A stretch of DNA of 64,000 bases from Microlunatus sagamiharensis (GCF_900105785.1 NZ_LT629799.1:3162001-3226000); one strand, 5' to 3'. Numbered from the stretch's first letter, positions 8,428-18,125 are shown. The notes: generated from the sequence alone by a model not told the origin. A program made the numbers and translations.

Positions 8428-9741
8428 ATGGACGCGCTGCGTGGTCTGCTCGGGTTGGTCCTGCTGCTCGGGATCGCGGTGCTCGCCTCGCGCGACCGCC
8501 GGGGCATCCGCTGGCGCACGGTCGGCGTCGCGCTCGCCGTGCAGGTCGTCTTCGCCTTCCTCGTGCTCCGGACGAGGCCCGGGCAGGCGGTGCTGGACTT
8601 CCTGTCGCGCCGGGTCGAGACGCTGATCGGCTACACCCAGAGCGGCACCGACTTCGTCTTCGGGCCCCTGGCCCAGGTCGGGGCGCCCAACGGCGTCGCG
8701 TTCGCCCTCCAGGTGCTCCCGGTGATCATCTTCCTCGGCGCCCTGATCTACCTGCTGCTGTACCTCCGCGTCATCCAGCTCGCGACGCACTACGTCGGCG
8801 GCGCCATCGGCAGGCTCCTGCGGGTCAGCAAGGTCGAGTCGATGTACGCCGCGGTCGTGGTGTTCCTCGGCATGTCCGAGGCGCCGCTGCTGATCAGCCC
8901 GTACCTCAAGCGCCTCACCTCGGCCCAGCTCTTCACCGTCGTCGTCGCGGGCCTCACCGCCGCCTCCGGCTCGACCTTGATCGGCTACGCGCTGCTCGGG
9001 GCGCCGCTGCCGTACCTGCTCGCGGCCACCGTGATGAACGCGCCCGCCGCACTCGTCATGGCCAAGATCATGTGGCCGGACTCGGTCCGCGAGCCCGTCG
9101 AGGCCGTCGAGGGGTCCGGGTCCTCGACCGCGGCACCCGCGGAGGAGCCGGAGCCCGCCGCGGCGCCGCGCGCCACGGGTGCGGACGACGACTTCGACGT
9201 GCGCGACGTCCGCGACACCGAGTCGGCGAACGCCATCGACGCCCTCGCCCGCGGCGCCCTGGCCGGCGGCCGGGTGGCCGTCACCATCGCCGCGCTGCTC
9301 GTGGCCTTCGTGGCCCTCATCGCGCTGGCCAACGGGATCATCGGCGGGATCGCCGGGTGGTTCGGCGTGGAGGGCCTGACGTTCCAGCAGCTCCTCGGCT
9401 ACGTGATGGCGCCGGTCGCCTGGCTGCTCGGCGTGCCGTGGTCGGAGTCGGTCCGGGCCGGTCAGTTCATCGGCATCAAGACGGTGCTGAACGAGTTCGT
9501 CGCGTACGGGGAGTTCGGCGCGCAGGTGGGTTCGCTGAGCCCGGTCACCGTCGTCGTGGTCAGCTTCGCCCTCGCCGGCTTCGCGAACTTCGGCTCCATC
9601 GCCATCGCCATCGGCGCGCTCGGCTCGCTGCGGGCGCAGATCCGCGGGTTCGTCGCCCGGGTCGGCGTCCGCGCCCTCCTCGCCGCCACCCTGGCCAACC
9701 TCGCCAACGCCGCCATCGCGGGCCTGGTCTTCGCCCGCTGA
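8428..9741 (+). CDS. nupC: Concentrative nucleoside transporter, NupC/CNT family
   Basis: Predicted 437-residue polytopic inner-membrane symporter taking up nucleosides with H+ or Na+. The N-terminal helices, the 'VVFLGMSEAPLLISPYL' segment and the C-terminal 'FALAGFANFGSIAIAIGALGSL' segment match CNT signature regions. A hydrophilic, acidic and Ala/Pro-rich loop of about 50 residues (roughly 220-270) interrupts the core, longer than in E. coli NupC. ATG start supported by the leaderless -10. No nucleoside-catabolic genes flank it. Confidence 0.9.
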   Translation: MDALRGLLGLVLLLGIAVLASRDRRGIRWRTVGVALAVQVVFAFLVLRTRPGQAVLDFLSRRVETLIGYTQSGTDFVFGPLAQVGAPNGVAFALQVLPVIIFLGALIYLLLYLRVIQLATHYVGGAIGRLLRVSKVESMYAAVVVFLGMSEAPLLISPYLKRLTSAQLFTVVVAGLTAASGSTLIGYALLGAPLPYLLAATVMNAPAALVMAKIMWPDSVREPVEAVEGSGSSTAAPAEEPEPAAAPRATGADDDFDVRDVRDTESANAIDALARGALAGGRVAVTIAALLVAFVALIALANGIIGGIAGWFGVEGLTFQQLLGYVMAPVAWLLGVPWSESVRAGQFIGIKTVLNEFVAYGEFGAQVGSLSPVTVVVVSFALAGFANFGSIAIAIGALGSLRAQIRGFVARVGVRALLAATLANLANAAIAGLVFAR

Positions 9742-9753
9742 GCCGGCCCGCGG

Positions 9754-9885
9754 TCACGGGGTGCGTCGCCGGTTCTCCGCGATCAGACCCACGCCCAGGA
9801 CCAGGAGCGCCACGAACACGGCGATCCAGGAAGCGGTCGAGGAGCGACGGCTCATCTCGCGGTGACGGCGCGAGACCAGCGCCAT
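9754..9885 (-). CDS. Small single-pass membrane protein, 43 residues
   Basis: A 43-codon frame with GAGG five bases before its ATG (9885), located 46 bases downstream of the polyprenyl synthase gene and co-oriented with it. A basic N-terminus (MALVSRRHREMSRRSS) precedes one hydrophobic helix, WIAVFVALLVLGVGLIA, and a basic tail ENRRRTP. Not recognised as a named family. The position suggests co-transcription with the prenyl synthase. An internal ATG (MSRRSS) at 9855 is an alternative start. Confidence 0.55.
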   Translation of the reverse strand: MALVSRRHREMSRRSSTASWIAVFVALLVLGVGLIAENRRRTP

Positions 9886-9931
9886 GGTCGCCTCGGTCCG
9901 GTCGGACGAGGAGACCCAGGACCCGCAGCGA

Positions 9932-10912
9932 TCAGACCGTACGGCTCACGACGCTGTCGCAGAGCTCCTCGAGGGAGGTGCGGGCGGGGCCGGCCGGGAG
10001 GCCGTCCAGGAGGAGGCGGGCGGACTCGGCCCGCCGGCGTACCTCGGCGCGGGCCTCGTCGATGCTCCGGTGGCGCCGGAGGAGGCCGAGCACCTCGGCG
10101 AGGTCGGCGTCGGAGGACAGGTCGGAATCGAGCAGGGTGAGCAGGCGGGCGTCGGCCGGGTCGGTCGAGGTGCGCGCGAGCAGCGTCGGGAGCGTGGGGA
10201 TGCCCTCGCGCAGGTCGGTGCCCGGCGTCTTGCCCGTCTCGTCGCTGGTGATGTCGATGATGTCGTCGCTCAGCTGGAAGACGACGCCGACCTGCTCGCC
10301 GAACTCGGCCATCGTCCGCTGCTGCTCGGCGGTCGCGCCGGCGAGCTTGGCCCCGAACAGCGCCGAGGTCGCGATCAGCGAACCCGTCTTGTCGGCCACG
10401 ACCTGCAGGTAGTGGCGCAGCCGGTCCTGACCCGGCGTCGGGCCCACGGTCTCGGCGAGCTGGCCCTGCACGAGACGGGCGAAGGTCCGCGCCTGGAGGC
10501 GGACGAACTCGGGACCGAGGTCGGCCACCAGGTCGGACGCGCGGGCGAAGAGCAGGTCGCCGACGAGGATGGCGACCGTGTTGCCCCAGCGGGAGTTGGC
10601 GCTGACCGAGCCGCGGCGCAGCCCGGCCTCGTCCATGACGTCGTCGTGGTAGAGGCTCGCGACGTGGGTCAGCTCGACGACCACCGCGGCCCGCTCCACG
10701 TCGGCGTCGACCGCGGCCGGGCCCAGGTGGGAGGCGAGGACCACGAGCAGGGGACGGAACCGCTTGCCGCCGGCCAGGATCACGTGCTGGGCGGCCTCGC
10801 GCACCATCGGGCTGTCGGCGTCCGCCGCCTTCACCAACGCCGACTCGATGCGGTCGAGCTGGTCGCGCACCGCGGTCTCGAAGACCGGGTCGCGCGTCTG
10901 GCTGGCGAGCAC
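9932..10912 (-). CDS. Long-chain polyprenyl diphosphate synthase
   Basis: Predicted 326-residue trans-isoprenyl diphosphate synthase. The first aspartate-rich motif DDVMD is at residues 90-94, the second is DDIID in FQLSDDIIDIT, and GGKRFRP sits near residues 48-54. These bind the Mg-diphosphates of the allylic substrate and IPP. Residues before the first motif (S-L-Y-H) lack the bulky stop pattern of short-chain enzymes, fitting a long-chain (hepta- to nonaprenyl) product. It lies just after nuoN and near the men genes, so it probably makes the menaquinone side chain (GrcC/HepT role). GTG start with AAGGAG upstream. Confidence 0.9.
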   Translation of the reverse strand: MLASQTRDPVFETAVRDQLDRIESALVKAADADSPMVREAAQHVILAGGKRFRPLLVVLASHLGPAAVDADVERAAVVVELTHVASLYHDDVMDEAGLRRGSVSANSRWGNTVAILVGDLLFARASDLVADLGPEFVRLQARTFARLVQGQLAETVGPTPGQDRLRHYLQVVADKTGSLIATSALFGAKLAGATAEQQRTMAEFGEQVGVVFQLSDDIIDITSDETGKTPGTDLREGIPTLPTLLARTSTDPADARLLTLLDSDLSSDADLAEVLGLLRRHRSIDEARAEVRRRAESARLLLDGLPAGPARTSLEELCDSVVSRTV

Positions 10913-10955
10913 GTCACTCCTTCACGGCGGCGCCGTCTCGGCCGGCCTCACCTGC

Positions 10956-10961
10956 AGGATA
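10956..10961 (-). promoter_or_regulatory. Putative -10 (TATCCT) for the polyprenyl synthase gene
   Basis: On the minus strand TATCCT fits TANNNT and would give a leader of about 37 bases before the GTG at 10912. A 13-nt palindrome GCTGGTGACCAGC at 10998-11010, between nuoN and this promoter, may help to end the nuo transcript. Confidence 0.4.
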
Positions 10962-11038
10962 TCGGCCCGGCCAACGGCCCCGCGCCTCTCAGCCGCTGCT
11001 GGTGACCAGCGACACCGAGATGTTCGCGGCCAGGCCGT

Positions 11039-12643
11039 TCAGCGGATGAACTCTCCCGCCGCCTGCGCCAGGTCGAGCAGCGGGCCGGGGTAGATGCCGA
11101 ACACCACGGTCGCCGCGACGCCCACGCCGACGGCCAGGAGCGTCGTCCAGCCCGGCCGCACGACCGCGGCCGTGCTGATGCCGGAGGCCTGACCCTTCGG
11201 CTCGTCGGTGAAGAACATCATGACGATCACACGGATGTAGAAGAACGCGGCGACGACGCTGATCACCACGGCGACCACGACGAGCCAGTGCATGCCGCCG
11301 CTCCACGCGGCGGCGAACACCGACCACTTGCCGATGAACCCGCTGGTCAGCGGGATGCCGGCGAAGCTCAGCAGGAAGACCGAGAAGACGAGGGCGACCA
11401 GCGGCGACCGCTTGCCCAGCCCGACCCAGCTCGACAGCTGCGTGGCCTCGCCGGTGGAGTCGCGCACCATCGTCACGAGGGCGAAGGAGCCGATCGTCGC
11501 CGCGCCGTACGCGACGAGGTAGAACATCACCGACGAGACGCTCGTCAGCGAACCCTCCCGGGCCCCGGTGCTCGCCTGCGAGGCGCCGACGAAGGCGGTG
11601 AGGATGAAGCCGGCGTGGGCGATCGAGCTGTACGCGAGCATCCGCTTCACGTCGGTCTGGGTGATCGCGAGGACCGAGCCGACGGCCATGGTCGCGATGG
11701 CGACGACGGCCATCATCGGCTGCCAGTCCCAGCGGTCCGAGCCGAGGGCGACGTAGAAGACCCGCATCAGGGCGCCGATGGCGGCGATCTTGGTGCAGGC
11801 CGCCATGAACGCGGTGACCGGCGTCGGCGCCCCGGTGTAGACGTCGGGGGTCCAGGAGTGGAAGGGCACGGCGCCGAACTTGAACAGCAGCCCGACCGCC
11901 ATCAGGCCCATGCCGGCGAGCAGCAGCCCGGTGCCCTGCGGACCGGTGCCGGCGACGCCGTTGCGGATGGCGTCGTCGATGCCCGAGAGCAGGAACGAGC
12001 CGGAGTAGCCGTAGAGCAGCGCCGCGCCGTAGAGGAAGAACGCCGAGGACAGCGCGCCGAGGAGGAAGTACTTCATCGCCGCCTCCTGCGAGAGCAGGCG
12101 CCGGCGGCGGGCGAGCCCGCAGAGCAGGTAGAGCGGCAGGGACAGGATCTCCAGCGCCACGAACATGGTGATGAGGTCGTTCGCGGCGGGGAAGAGCATC
12201 ATCCCCGACAGCGCGAACAGCGCCAGCGGCAGCACCTCGGTGTGCTCGCGACGCGCCTCGATGGCCTCGCGCTCGGCCTCCGTCCCCGGCACGGCAGCGG
12301 CCATGGGCGCGAAGGCGCTCACGCCCGCCGTCACCTTGCGCTCGGCGAACATCCCGAACGAGACCGCGCCGAAGACCAGCAGGATGGTCCAGATGAACGA
12401 CGTCGGCCCGTCGACCGCGACCGAGGCGACGCCGACGACGACGTCGCCGCCCGCGGCCCAGTTGGACACCGTGACGACGAGCGCGACGGCGACGGCGACG
12501 AAGGCCAGCAGCAGCTGGGCTGCCCGGCGCAGGTCGCGCGGCACCACGGCCTCGAGGAGGATGCCGACGCAGGCGGCGGCGAAGATGACGATGAACGGCA
12601 GCAGCAGCGCATAACCGATCGTCGGTGCGGCGATGGTGCCCAC
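11039..12643 (-). CDS. nuoN: NADH-quinone oxidoreductase subunit N
   Basis: Predicted 534-residue antiporter-like subunit of Complex I. It is highly hydrophobic, with about 14 helices, and carries the conserved 'KFGAVPFHSWTPDVYTGAPTPVTAF' proton-channel segment including the lysine and histidine used in proton translocation. The GTG start at 12643 shares a base with the nuoM TAG stop (TAGTG), implying coupling. Last of fourteen consecutive nuo genes. It pumps protons with NuoL and NuoM as menaquinone is reduced. Confidence 0.95.
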   Translation of the reverse strand: MGTIAAPTIGYALLLPFIVIFAAACVGILLEAVVPRDLRRAAQLLLAFVAVAVALVVTVSNWAAGGDVVVGVASVAVDGPTSFIWTILLVFGAVSFGMFAERKVTAGVSAFAPMAAAVPGTEAEREAIEARREHTEVLPLALFALSGMMLFPAANDLITMFVALEILSLPLYLLCGLARRRRLLSQEAAMKYFLLGALSSAFFLYGAALLYGYSGSFLLSGIDDAIRNGVAGTGPQGTGLLLAGMGLMAVGLLFKFGAVPFHSWTPDVYTGAPTPVTAFMAACTKIAAIGALMRVFYVALGSDRWDWQPMMAVVAIATMAVGSVLAITQTDVKRMLAYSSIAHAGFILTAFVGASQASTGAREGSLTSVSSVMFYLVAYGAATIGSFALVTMVRDSTGEATQLSSWVGLGKRSPLVALVFSVFLLSFAGIPLTSGFIGKWSVFAAAWSGGMHWLVVVAVVISVVAAFFYIRVIVMMFFTDEPKGQASGISTAAVVRPGWTTLLAVGVGVAATVVFGIYPGPLLDLAQAAGEFIR

Positions 12644-14208
12644 TACCGGGTCCCTTCCACGACGGGGGCGGGGTCGCTGACGCCCACCGAGGTCTGCAGC
12701 AGCGTGGTCGACTCCTCGATCATCGACAGCACGGGCTTGGGGTAGACCCCGAGCACGAGGATCAGCACGACCAGCGGGGCGATGGCCACCCGCTCGCGGA
12801 CGCTCACGTCGGTGACGCGCTCGGCGACCGCCGGCTTCACGGGCCCGGTCATCGTGCGCTGGTACATCAGGAGGATGTAGAGCGCGGCGAGCACGATGGC
12901 GAGCGTGGCGGCGCCCGCGTACACGGGGTGCTTGCCGAAGGTGCCGGCCAGCACCATGAACTCGCTGACGAAGCTCGACAGCCCCGGCAGCGACAGCGTC
13001 GACAGGCCGGCGAACAGCAGCAGCCCGGCCGCGACGGGCGCGACCTTCTGCACCCCGCCGAAGTCGTCGATGTTCGCCGAGCCGCGCCGCTTCACCAGGT
13101 AGCCCGCGACGAGGAACAGCGCGGCCGTGGACAGCCCGTGGTTGAGCATGTAGAAGGTCGAGCCGGTCAGCGTCTGACGGGTGAGCACGAAGATGCCGAG
13201 CACGATGAAGCCGAAGTGGCTGATCGAGGTGTACGCGACGAAGCGCATGAGGTTCTTCGAGCCGATCGCCAGGATCGCGCCGTAGAGGATCGAGACCACG
13301 GCGAGCACCATGACGACCGGCGTCGCCCACTGGCTCGCCTCGGGGAACAGCCCCAGGCAGAACCTGATCATGCCGAAGGTGCCGATCTTGTCCATGATCC
13401 CGACCATCATCGTGGCGCCGCCGGGGCTGGACTGCTCGGCCGCGTCCGGCAGCCACGAGTGCAGCGGGACCAGGGGCGCCTTGATCGCGAACGCGAATAT
13501 GAAGCCCAGGAACAGCCAGCGCTCCTGGCCGGTACCCAGCGTCAGACCGGACAGGTCGGAGAGCAGGTAGCTCGGGTTGCCCGCGTCGGCCGAGGCGACG
13601 TAGAGCCCGATGACCGAGGCCAGCATGACGAACCCGCCGAGCAGGCCGAAGATCAGGAACTTCGCCGCCGCGTACGAGCGCCGCGCCCCGGGGCCGAAGC
13701 CGCCGATGAGGAAGTACATCGGGACGAGGATGACCTCGAAGAAGACGTAGAAGAGGAAGACGTCGGTGGCGAGGAAGAGGTAGAGCGCACAGGTCTGCAC
13801 GGCCAGCACGAGCGCGTAGAAGACCTTGCTGTCGTAGCGCGCGGTCTCCCCCTCGGCGATCGCCGAGAGCGACCCGTCGGGCGCCCGGTCGTAGTCCGAC
13901 CACGTCGCGAGGACGACCACCGGCGTGACGATCGAGGCGAGCAGCACCAGCGTCGCGCCGATCCCGTCGAGCCCGAGCGCGTAGTGGGCGCCCAGCGGGC
14001 GGATCCACACCGCGTCCTCGACGAGCTGCATCGCGCCGCCACCACGCAGGCCGACGGTCAGCACGACCGCGAGCACGACGGTGACCAGCGAGGTGGCCAG
14101 GGCCACGACCTTGGCGGCCCGGCTGCTGCCGAGCAGCACCACGGTCGCCCCGACCGTGGGCAGCAGGGCCAGGACGGTGAGCCAGGGGACTCCGGACGAG
14201 TAGTTCAT
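12643..14208 (-). CDS. nuoM: NADH-quinone oxidoreductase subunit M
   Basis: Predicted 521-residue antiporter-like subunit of the Complex I membrane arm. It contains the family segment 'AIKAPLVPLHSWLPDA' with the conserved Lys and His, and the glutamate-bearing helix 'FFEVILVPMYFLIG'. Starts with ATG 11 bases after the nuoL stop. Length is normal for NuoM. Order L-M-N is the canonical one. Confidence 0.95.
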   Translation of the reverse strand: MNYSSGVPWLTVLALLPTVGATVVLLGSSRAAKVVALATSLVTVVLAVVLTVGLRGGGAMQLVEDAVWIRPLGAHYALGLDGIGATLVLLASIVTPVVVLATWSDYDRAPDGSLSAIAEGETARYDSKVFYALVLAVQTCALYLFLATDVFLFYVFFEVILVPMYFLIGGFGPGARRSYAAAKFLIFGLLGGFVMLASVIGLYVASADAGNPSYLLSDLSGLTLGTGQERWLFLGFIFAFAIKAPLVPLHSWLPDAAEQSSPGGATMMVGIMDKIGTFGMIRFCLGLFPEASQWATPVVMVLAVVSILYGAILAIGSKNLMRFVAYTSISHFGFIVLGIFVLTRQTLTGSTFYMLNHGLSTAALFLVAGYLVKRRGSANIDDFGGVQKVAPVAAGLLLFAGLSTLSLPGLSSFVSEFMVLAGTFGKHPVYAGAATLAIVLAALYILLMYQRTMTGPVKPAVAERVTDVSVRERVAIAPLVVLILVLGVYPKPVLSMIEESTTLLQTSVGVSDPAPVVEGTR

Positions 14209-14218
14209 GTCGCCTCCC

Positions 14219-16123
14219 TCAGCCCAGCCGACCGAGCAGGATGATCGCGCCGACGACGGCCGCGCCCGCGGTCATGGTCAGCGCGTACGAGCGGACGAAG
14301 CCGTTCTGCACGCGGCGCAGCCGGCTCGAGAAGCCGTGGATCACCGTCCCCGTCCCGTCGGCGACGCCGTCGACGACCGCGCCGTCGAAGCGGAGGAGGT
14401 CGTTCGTCATCCTCAGGCCGGGCCTCATGAACACCGCCTCGTTGAACGCGTCGCCGTACAGGTCGCGACGCCCGGCGCGCACGAAGGGCGAGCGGGTGGC
14501 GGGCTGGACGTCGGCGATGGCCTTCTGCGGGCCGAAGAAGAGGAAGCCGACGCCCACCCCGGCGAGCACGACGACCATCGTCACGATGCCGACGGGGGTG
14601 ACGTGGACGAGCCCCTCGGTCTCGGCCTCGCCGGCGACCGCCGGGTTGAGCCACCCGGTGATCCAGCCGTTGAGCAGCAGGCCGCCGACGACGGACGCGG
14701 CGCCGAGGATGATCAGCGGGATCGCCATCACGAGCGGCGACTCGTGGGGGTGGACGCCTTCCCGCCAGCGCTTGCGCCCGGCGAAGGTCATCAGCATCAG
14801 CCGCGTCATGTAGAAGGCGGTGACACCGGCGCCGACCAGCGCGCAGACACCCGCCACCGGGCTCGCGTGGAACGCGGCCTCGATGATGTGGTCCTTGGAG
14901 TAGAAGCCGGCGAAGAACGGGAAGCCGATGATCGCCAGGTAGCCGGCGGCGAAGGTCACGAAGGTGATCGGCAGCGCCCGGGCCAGCGCGCCGTAGTGGC
15001 GCATGTCGACGTCGTCGTCCATCGCGTGCATCACCGAACCCGCACCGAGGAACATGTTGGCCTTGAAGAAGCCGTGGGTGACGAGGTGGAAGATCGCGAA
15101 GGCGTAGCCGACCGGGCCGATGCCCGCGGCCAGCATCATGTAGCCGATCTGGCTCATCGTCGAGCCGGCGAGCACCTTCTTGATGTCGTCCTTCGAGCAC
15201 CCGATGTAGGCACCGAAGAGCAGGGTGACCGTCCCGACCACGACGACGGCGACGCTGGCCGCCGGTGCCGCGGTGAAGATCGCGTGGCTGCGGACGACGA
15301 GGTAGACCCCGGCGGTGACCATCGTCGCCGCGTGGATGAGCGCCGACACCGGGGTCGGGCCCTCCATGGCGTCGAGCAGCCACGACTGCAGCGGCACCTG
15401 GGCGGACTTGCCGCAGGCGCCGAGGAGCAGCAGCAGCCCGAGGGTCGTGGCGAGCGTCGGGCTCACCCCCGCGATGCCCTCGTTCACGTCGGTGAAGGAG
15501 GACGAGGAGAAGGCCGCGAGCATCAGCATGATCGCGAGGGACATCCCGAGGTCGCCGACGCGGTTGACCACGAACGCCTTCTTGGCCGCGGTCGCCGCGC
15601 TCGGGCGCTCCTGCCAGAAGCCGATCAGCAGGTACGACGCGAGGCCCACGCCCTCCCAGCCGACGAAGAGGACCAGGTAGTTGTCGGCCAGGACCAGCAG
15701 CAGCATGGCCGCCACGAACAGGTTGAGGAAGCCGAAGAAGCGGCGCCGGCGCGGGTCGTGCGCCATGTAGCCGATGGAGTAGACGTGGATCAGGCTGCCG
15801 ACGCCGGTGATCAGCAGCACGAAGACGATCGAGAGCTGGTCGAGCTGCAGGCCGACCCGGATGTTCCAGCTGCCCGAGCTGATCCAGTCGTAGAGCGGCA
15901 CGCTGACGGAGCGCGACGCCTCGTCACGCCCCAGCAGCTGGACGAAGTAGCAGAGCCCGATGGCGAAGGAGGCGATCGGCGCCAGGGTGCCGAGGAGGTG
16001 GCCCCAGCGGTCCCCCGCGCGTCCGACCAGCAGCAGCACCGCTGCGCTCGCGGCCGGCACGGCGACCAGCAGCCAGGCCAGGGTGAAGAAGCCCGTCCCG
16101 AGGACGGGCGTCACGGTTTCCAC
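14219..16123 (-). CDS. nuoL: NADH-quinone oxidoreductase subunit L
   Basis: Predicted 634-residue distal antiporter-like subunit. Core motifs 'CGKSAQVPLQSWLLDAMEGPTPVSALIHAATMV' match NuoL. A long lateral helix region and extra C-terminal helices are expected and present (residues about 500-634). The GTG start at 16123 lies 17 bases after the nuoK stop. The protein caps the Complex I membrane arm and forms a proton channel. Confidence 0.95.
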   Translation of the reverse strand: METVTPVLGTGFFTLAWLLVAVPAASAAVLLLVGRAGDRWGHLLGTLAPIASFAIGLCYFVQLLGRDEASRSVSVPLYDWISSGSWNIRVGLQLDQLSIVFVLLITGVGSLIHVYSIGYMAHDPRRRRFFGFLNLFVAAMLLLVLADNYLVLFVGWEGVGLASYLLIGFWQERPSAATAAKKAFVVNRVGDLGMSLAIMLMLAAFSSSSFTDVNEGIAGVSPTLATTLGLLLLLGACGKSAQVPLQSWLLDAMEGPTPVSALIHAATMVTAGVYLVVRSHAIFTAAPAASVAVVVVGTVTLLFGAYIGCSKDDIKKVLAGSTMSQIGYMMLAAGIGPVGYAFAIFHLVTHGFFKANMFLGAGSVMHAMDDDVDMRHYGALARALPITFVTFAAGYLAIIGFPFFAGFYSKDHIIEAAFHASPVAGVCALVGAGVTAFYMTRLMLMTFAGRKRWREGVHPHESPLVMAIPLIILGAASVVGGLLLNGWITGWLNPAVAGEAETEGLVHVTPVGIVTMVVVLAGVGVGFLFFGPQKAIADVQPATRSPFVRAGRRDLYGDAFNEAVFMRPGLRMTNDLLRFDGAVVDGVADGTGTVIHGFSSRLRRVQNGFVRSYALTMTAGAAVVGAIILLGRLG

Positions 16124-16139
16124 GAAGATCCAGGCCTTT

Positions 16140-16436
16140 CTAGAACTTCAGGAGGTTGGCGTCGTCGATCGAGGCCGACCGTCGGGTGCGGAAGATGGTC
16201 ACGATGATCGCGAGCCCGACCACGACCTCGGCGGCCGCGACCACCATGACGAAGAAGGCCGCGATCTGCCCGTCCAGCGCACCGTTCTTGTGCGAGAAGG
16301 CGACGAGCGCGAGGTTCGACGCGTTGAGCATCAGCTCGACGCACATGAAGGCGACGATCGCGTTGCGCCGCGTCATGAAGCCGATCGTGCCGATGGCGAA
16401 GAGGATCGCCGACAGGACGATGTAGTGGTCGGTCAT
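16140..16436 (-). CDS. nuoK: NADH-quinone oxidoreductase subunit K
   Basis: Predicted 98-residue, three-helix subunit with the conserved membrane glutamates in '[12 protein letters not shown]' and '[13 protein letters not shown]'. The ATG at 16436 is preceded by GGAGGAG at ideal spacing; a GTG two codons upstream is possible. The 130-base gap to nuoJ, unusual in this tightly overlapped operon, is filled by palindromic repeat copies. The strong own ribosome binding site may compensate for lost coupling. Confidence 0.95.
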   Translation of the reverse strand: MTDHYIVLSAILFAIGTIGFMTRRNAIVAFMCVELMLNASNLALVAFSHKNGALDGQIAAFFVMVVAAAEVVVGLAIIVTIFRTRRSASIDDANLLKF

Positions 16437-16473
16437 GCCCACGCTCCTCCGTCGATCGGCCTGACCACGATCC

Positions 16474-16534
16474 GTGAGCCTGTCGAAGCGGTGTCCTGAG
16501 CCTGTCGAAGGGGGCGCCCTTCGACAGGCTCGGG
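16474..16534. repeat. Three copies of the CCTGAGCCTGTCGAAGG repeat between nuoJ and nuoK
   Basis: Two direct copies (16474-16491, imperfect, and 16495-16512) are followed by an inverted copy (16517-16534). The second and third form a hairpin with a 15-bp stem, GAGCCTGTCGAAGGG against its complement. The inverted copy continues into GGGGAACGTGG, matching the sequence beyond the copy at the start of nuoC. Confidence 0.85.
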
Positions 16535-16566
16535 GAACGTGGCTGGGTGTGCTGTGTCCCCGATGG

Positions 16567-17460
16567 TCACTCGGTGCCTCCGTCCGGCTCGGAGCCCGGG
16601 CCGCGGGTCTCGTCGTGGTGCCTGTCGTCGGTCGGGACGAGGTCGTCACGCCGGGTGAGCGCGGCGCCGGGCCGGGTCACCTGCGGCAGCTCGCCGTCGC
16701 CCTGGAGCTCGGCGACGGTGCGCTGGATCGGGCGTACGAGGTCGCGCCGGTCGGCCTGGCCGCTGCGGTTGCGCAGGGTCGCCGACACCGAGAGCTCCGA
16801 CAGCGAGCCGTCGGGGAGCATCGCCGGGGTGTCGACGGCGTTGTGCCGCGCGTACACGCCGGGGGTCGGCAGCGGGCCCGGGTGCTCGCCGGTCTCGGCG
16901 TAGCGGCGCATCCGCTCCCCCACCAGGTCGCCCTGCGTCTTGCGCTTGGTCAGCCGCTCCCGGTGCGCCAGGACCATCGCCCCGACGGCCGCGGTGATCA
17001 GCAGCGCCGAGGTGGCCTCGAAGGCGACGACGTACTTGGTGAAGATCAGGTTCGCCAGGCCCTGGACGTTGCCGCCGTACGCCTGGTTGTCGGCCGCCAG
17101 CCCGATGTCGGTGCCCTGCACGGCGTTGCCCACCGCGAAGACCAGCAGCAGGCCGAAGCCCACCCCGGCCAGCACAGCCAGCGGCCGCTGCCCCCGGATC
17201 GTCTCCACGAGCGAGTCGGCGGCGTCGACGCCGACGAGCATCAGCACGAAGAGGAACAGCATGAGGATCGCACCGGTGTAGACGATGATCTGCACCGCGA
17301 AGAGGAAGGGTGCGTCCAGCGCCGCGTACTGCACGGCGAGCGAGATCATCACCGCCGCCAGGCACAGCGCGGAGTGCACCGGCTTGCGCGACAGGATCAT
17401 GCCGAGGGCTCCGAGCACCATCACGGGAGCGAGAAGCCAGAACGCGATCTGAGCGCCCAT
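16567..17460 (-). CDS. nuoJ: NADH-quinone oxidoreductase subunit J
   Basis: Predicted 297-residue subunit. The first 170 residues hold five helices including '[20 protein letters not shown]', the NuoJ hallmark with the functionally important pi-bulge/tyrosine region. A polar tail of about 110 residues, ending near EPDGGTE, extends beyond the usual bacterial length, as is common in actinobacteria. The ATG at 17460 overlaps the nuoI stop (TGATG). Confidence 0.93.
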   Translation of the reverse strand: MGAQIAFWLLAPVMVLGALGMILSRKPVHSALCLAAVMISLAVQYAALDAPFLFAVQIIVYTGAILMLFLFVLMLVGVDAADSLVETIRGQRPLAVLAGVGFGLLLVFAVGNAVQGTDIGLAADNQAYGGNVQGLANLIFTKYVVAFEATSALLITAAVGAMVLAHRERLTKRKTQGDLVGERMRRYAETGEHPGPLPTPGVYARHNAVDTPAMLPDGSLSELSVSATLRNRSGQADRRDLVRPIQRTVAELQGDGELPQVTRPGAALTRRDDLVPTDDRHHDETRGPGSEPDGGTE

Positions 17461-18125
17461 CAGCGCAGCCTCCCGTTGCTCTCGTTCGCCTGCACGCTGG
17501 ACACCGAGTCCTGCGGCTTCGGCTTGCCACCGAGCTTCTTGTGCTTCCGACGGTTCTCGTAGCCCGCGTTGACCGGCTCGGGCTCGTAGCGGGCGATCGA
17601 CCCGGCGCGCTCGTCCGGCGTGCCCATCGCGGGCAGCCCGAGGAAGTAGACCTGCTCGTCGTCTCCGAGGCGGCGCGGGTGCGGCGGCTGCTCCATGCCC
17701 GGCAGCAGCGGCGCCAGCAGCTTGTCCTTGTCGTAGATCAGGTCGCCACGGCTGTCGTCGGCCAGCTCGAACTCGTTGGTCATCGTCAGCGCGCGGGTGG
17801 GGCAGGCCTCGATGCAGAGCCCGCACAGGATGCAGCGCAGGTAGTTGATCTGGTAGACGCGGCCGTAGCGCTCGCCCGGGGAGAAGCGCTCCTCCTCGGT
17901 GTTCTGCGCGCCCTCGACGTAGATCGCGTCGGCCGGGCACGCCCAGGCGCACAGCTCGCAGCCGACGCACTTCTCGAGGCCGTCGGGCCACCGGTTGAGC
18001 TGGTGGCGGCCGTGGAAGCGCGGCGCCGTCACCTTCGGCTTGTTCGGGTACTCCTCGGTGAAGGTCTTGCGGAACATCGTCCTGAAGGTGACGCCGAAGC
18101 CGGCCACCGGGTCGAAGAGGCCCAT
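17460..18125 (-). CDS. nuoI: NADH-quinone oxidoreductase subunit I
   Basis: Predicted 221-residue ferredoxin-like peripheral-arm subunit. Two [4Fe-4S] motifs, [12 protein letters not shown] and [12 protein letters not shown], bind clusters N6a and N6b, which pass electrons toward NuoB. A polar C-terminal extension follows. The ATG at 18125 overlaps the nuoH stop (TGATG). Confidence 0.96.
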   Translation of the reverse strand: MGLFDPVAGFGVTFRTMFRKTFTEEYPNKPKVTAPRFHGRHQLNRWPDGLEKCVGCELCAWACPADAIYVEGAQNTEEERFSPGERYGRVYQINYLRCILCGLCIEACPTRALTMTNEFELADDSRGDLIYDKDKLLAPLLPGMEQPPHPRRLGDDEQVYFLGLPAMGTPDERAGSIARYEPEPVNAGYENRRKHKKLGGKPKPQDSVSSVQANESNGRLR

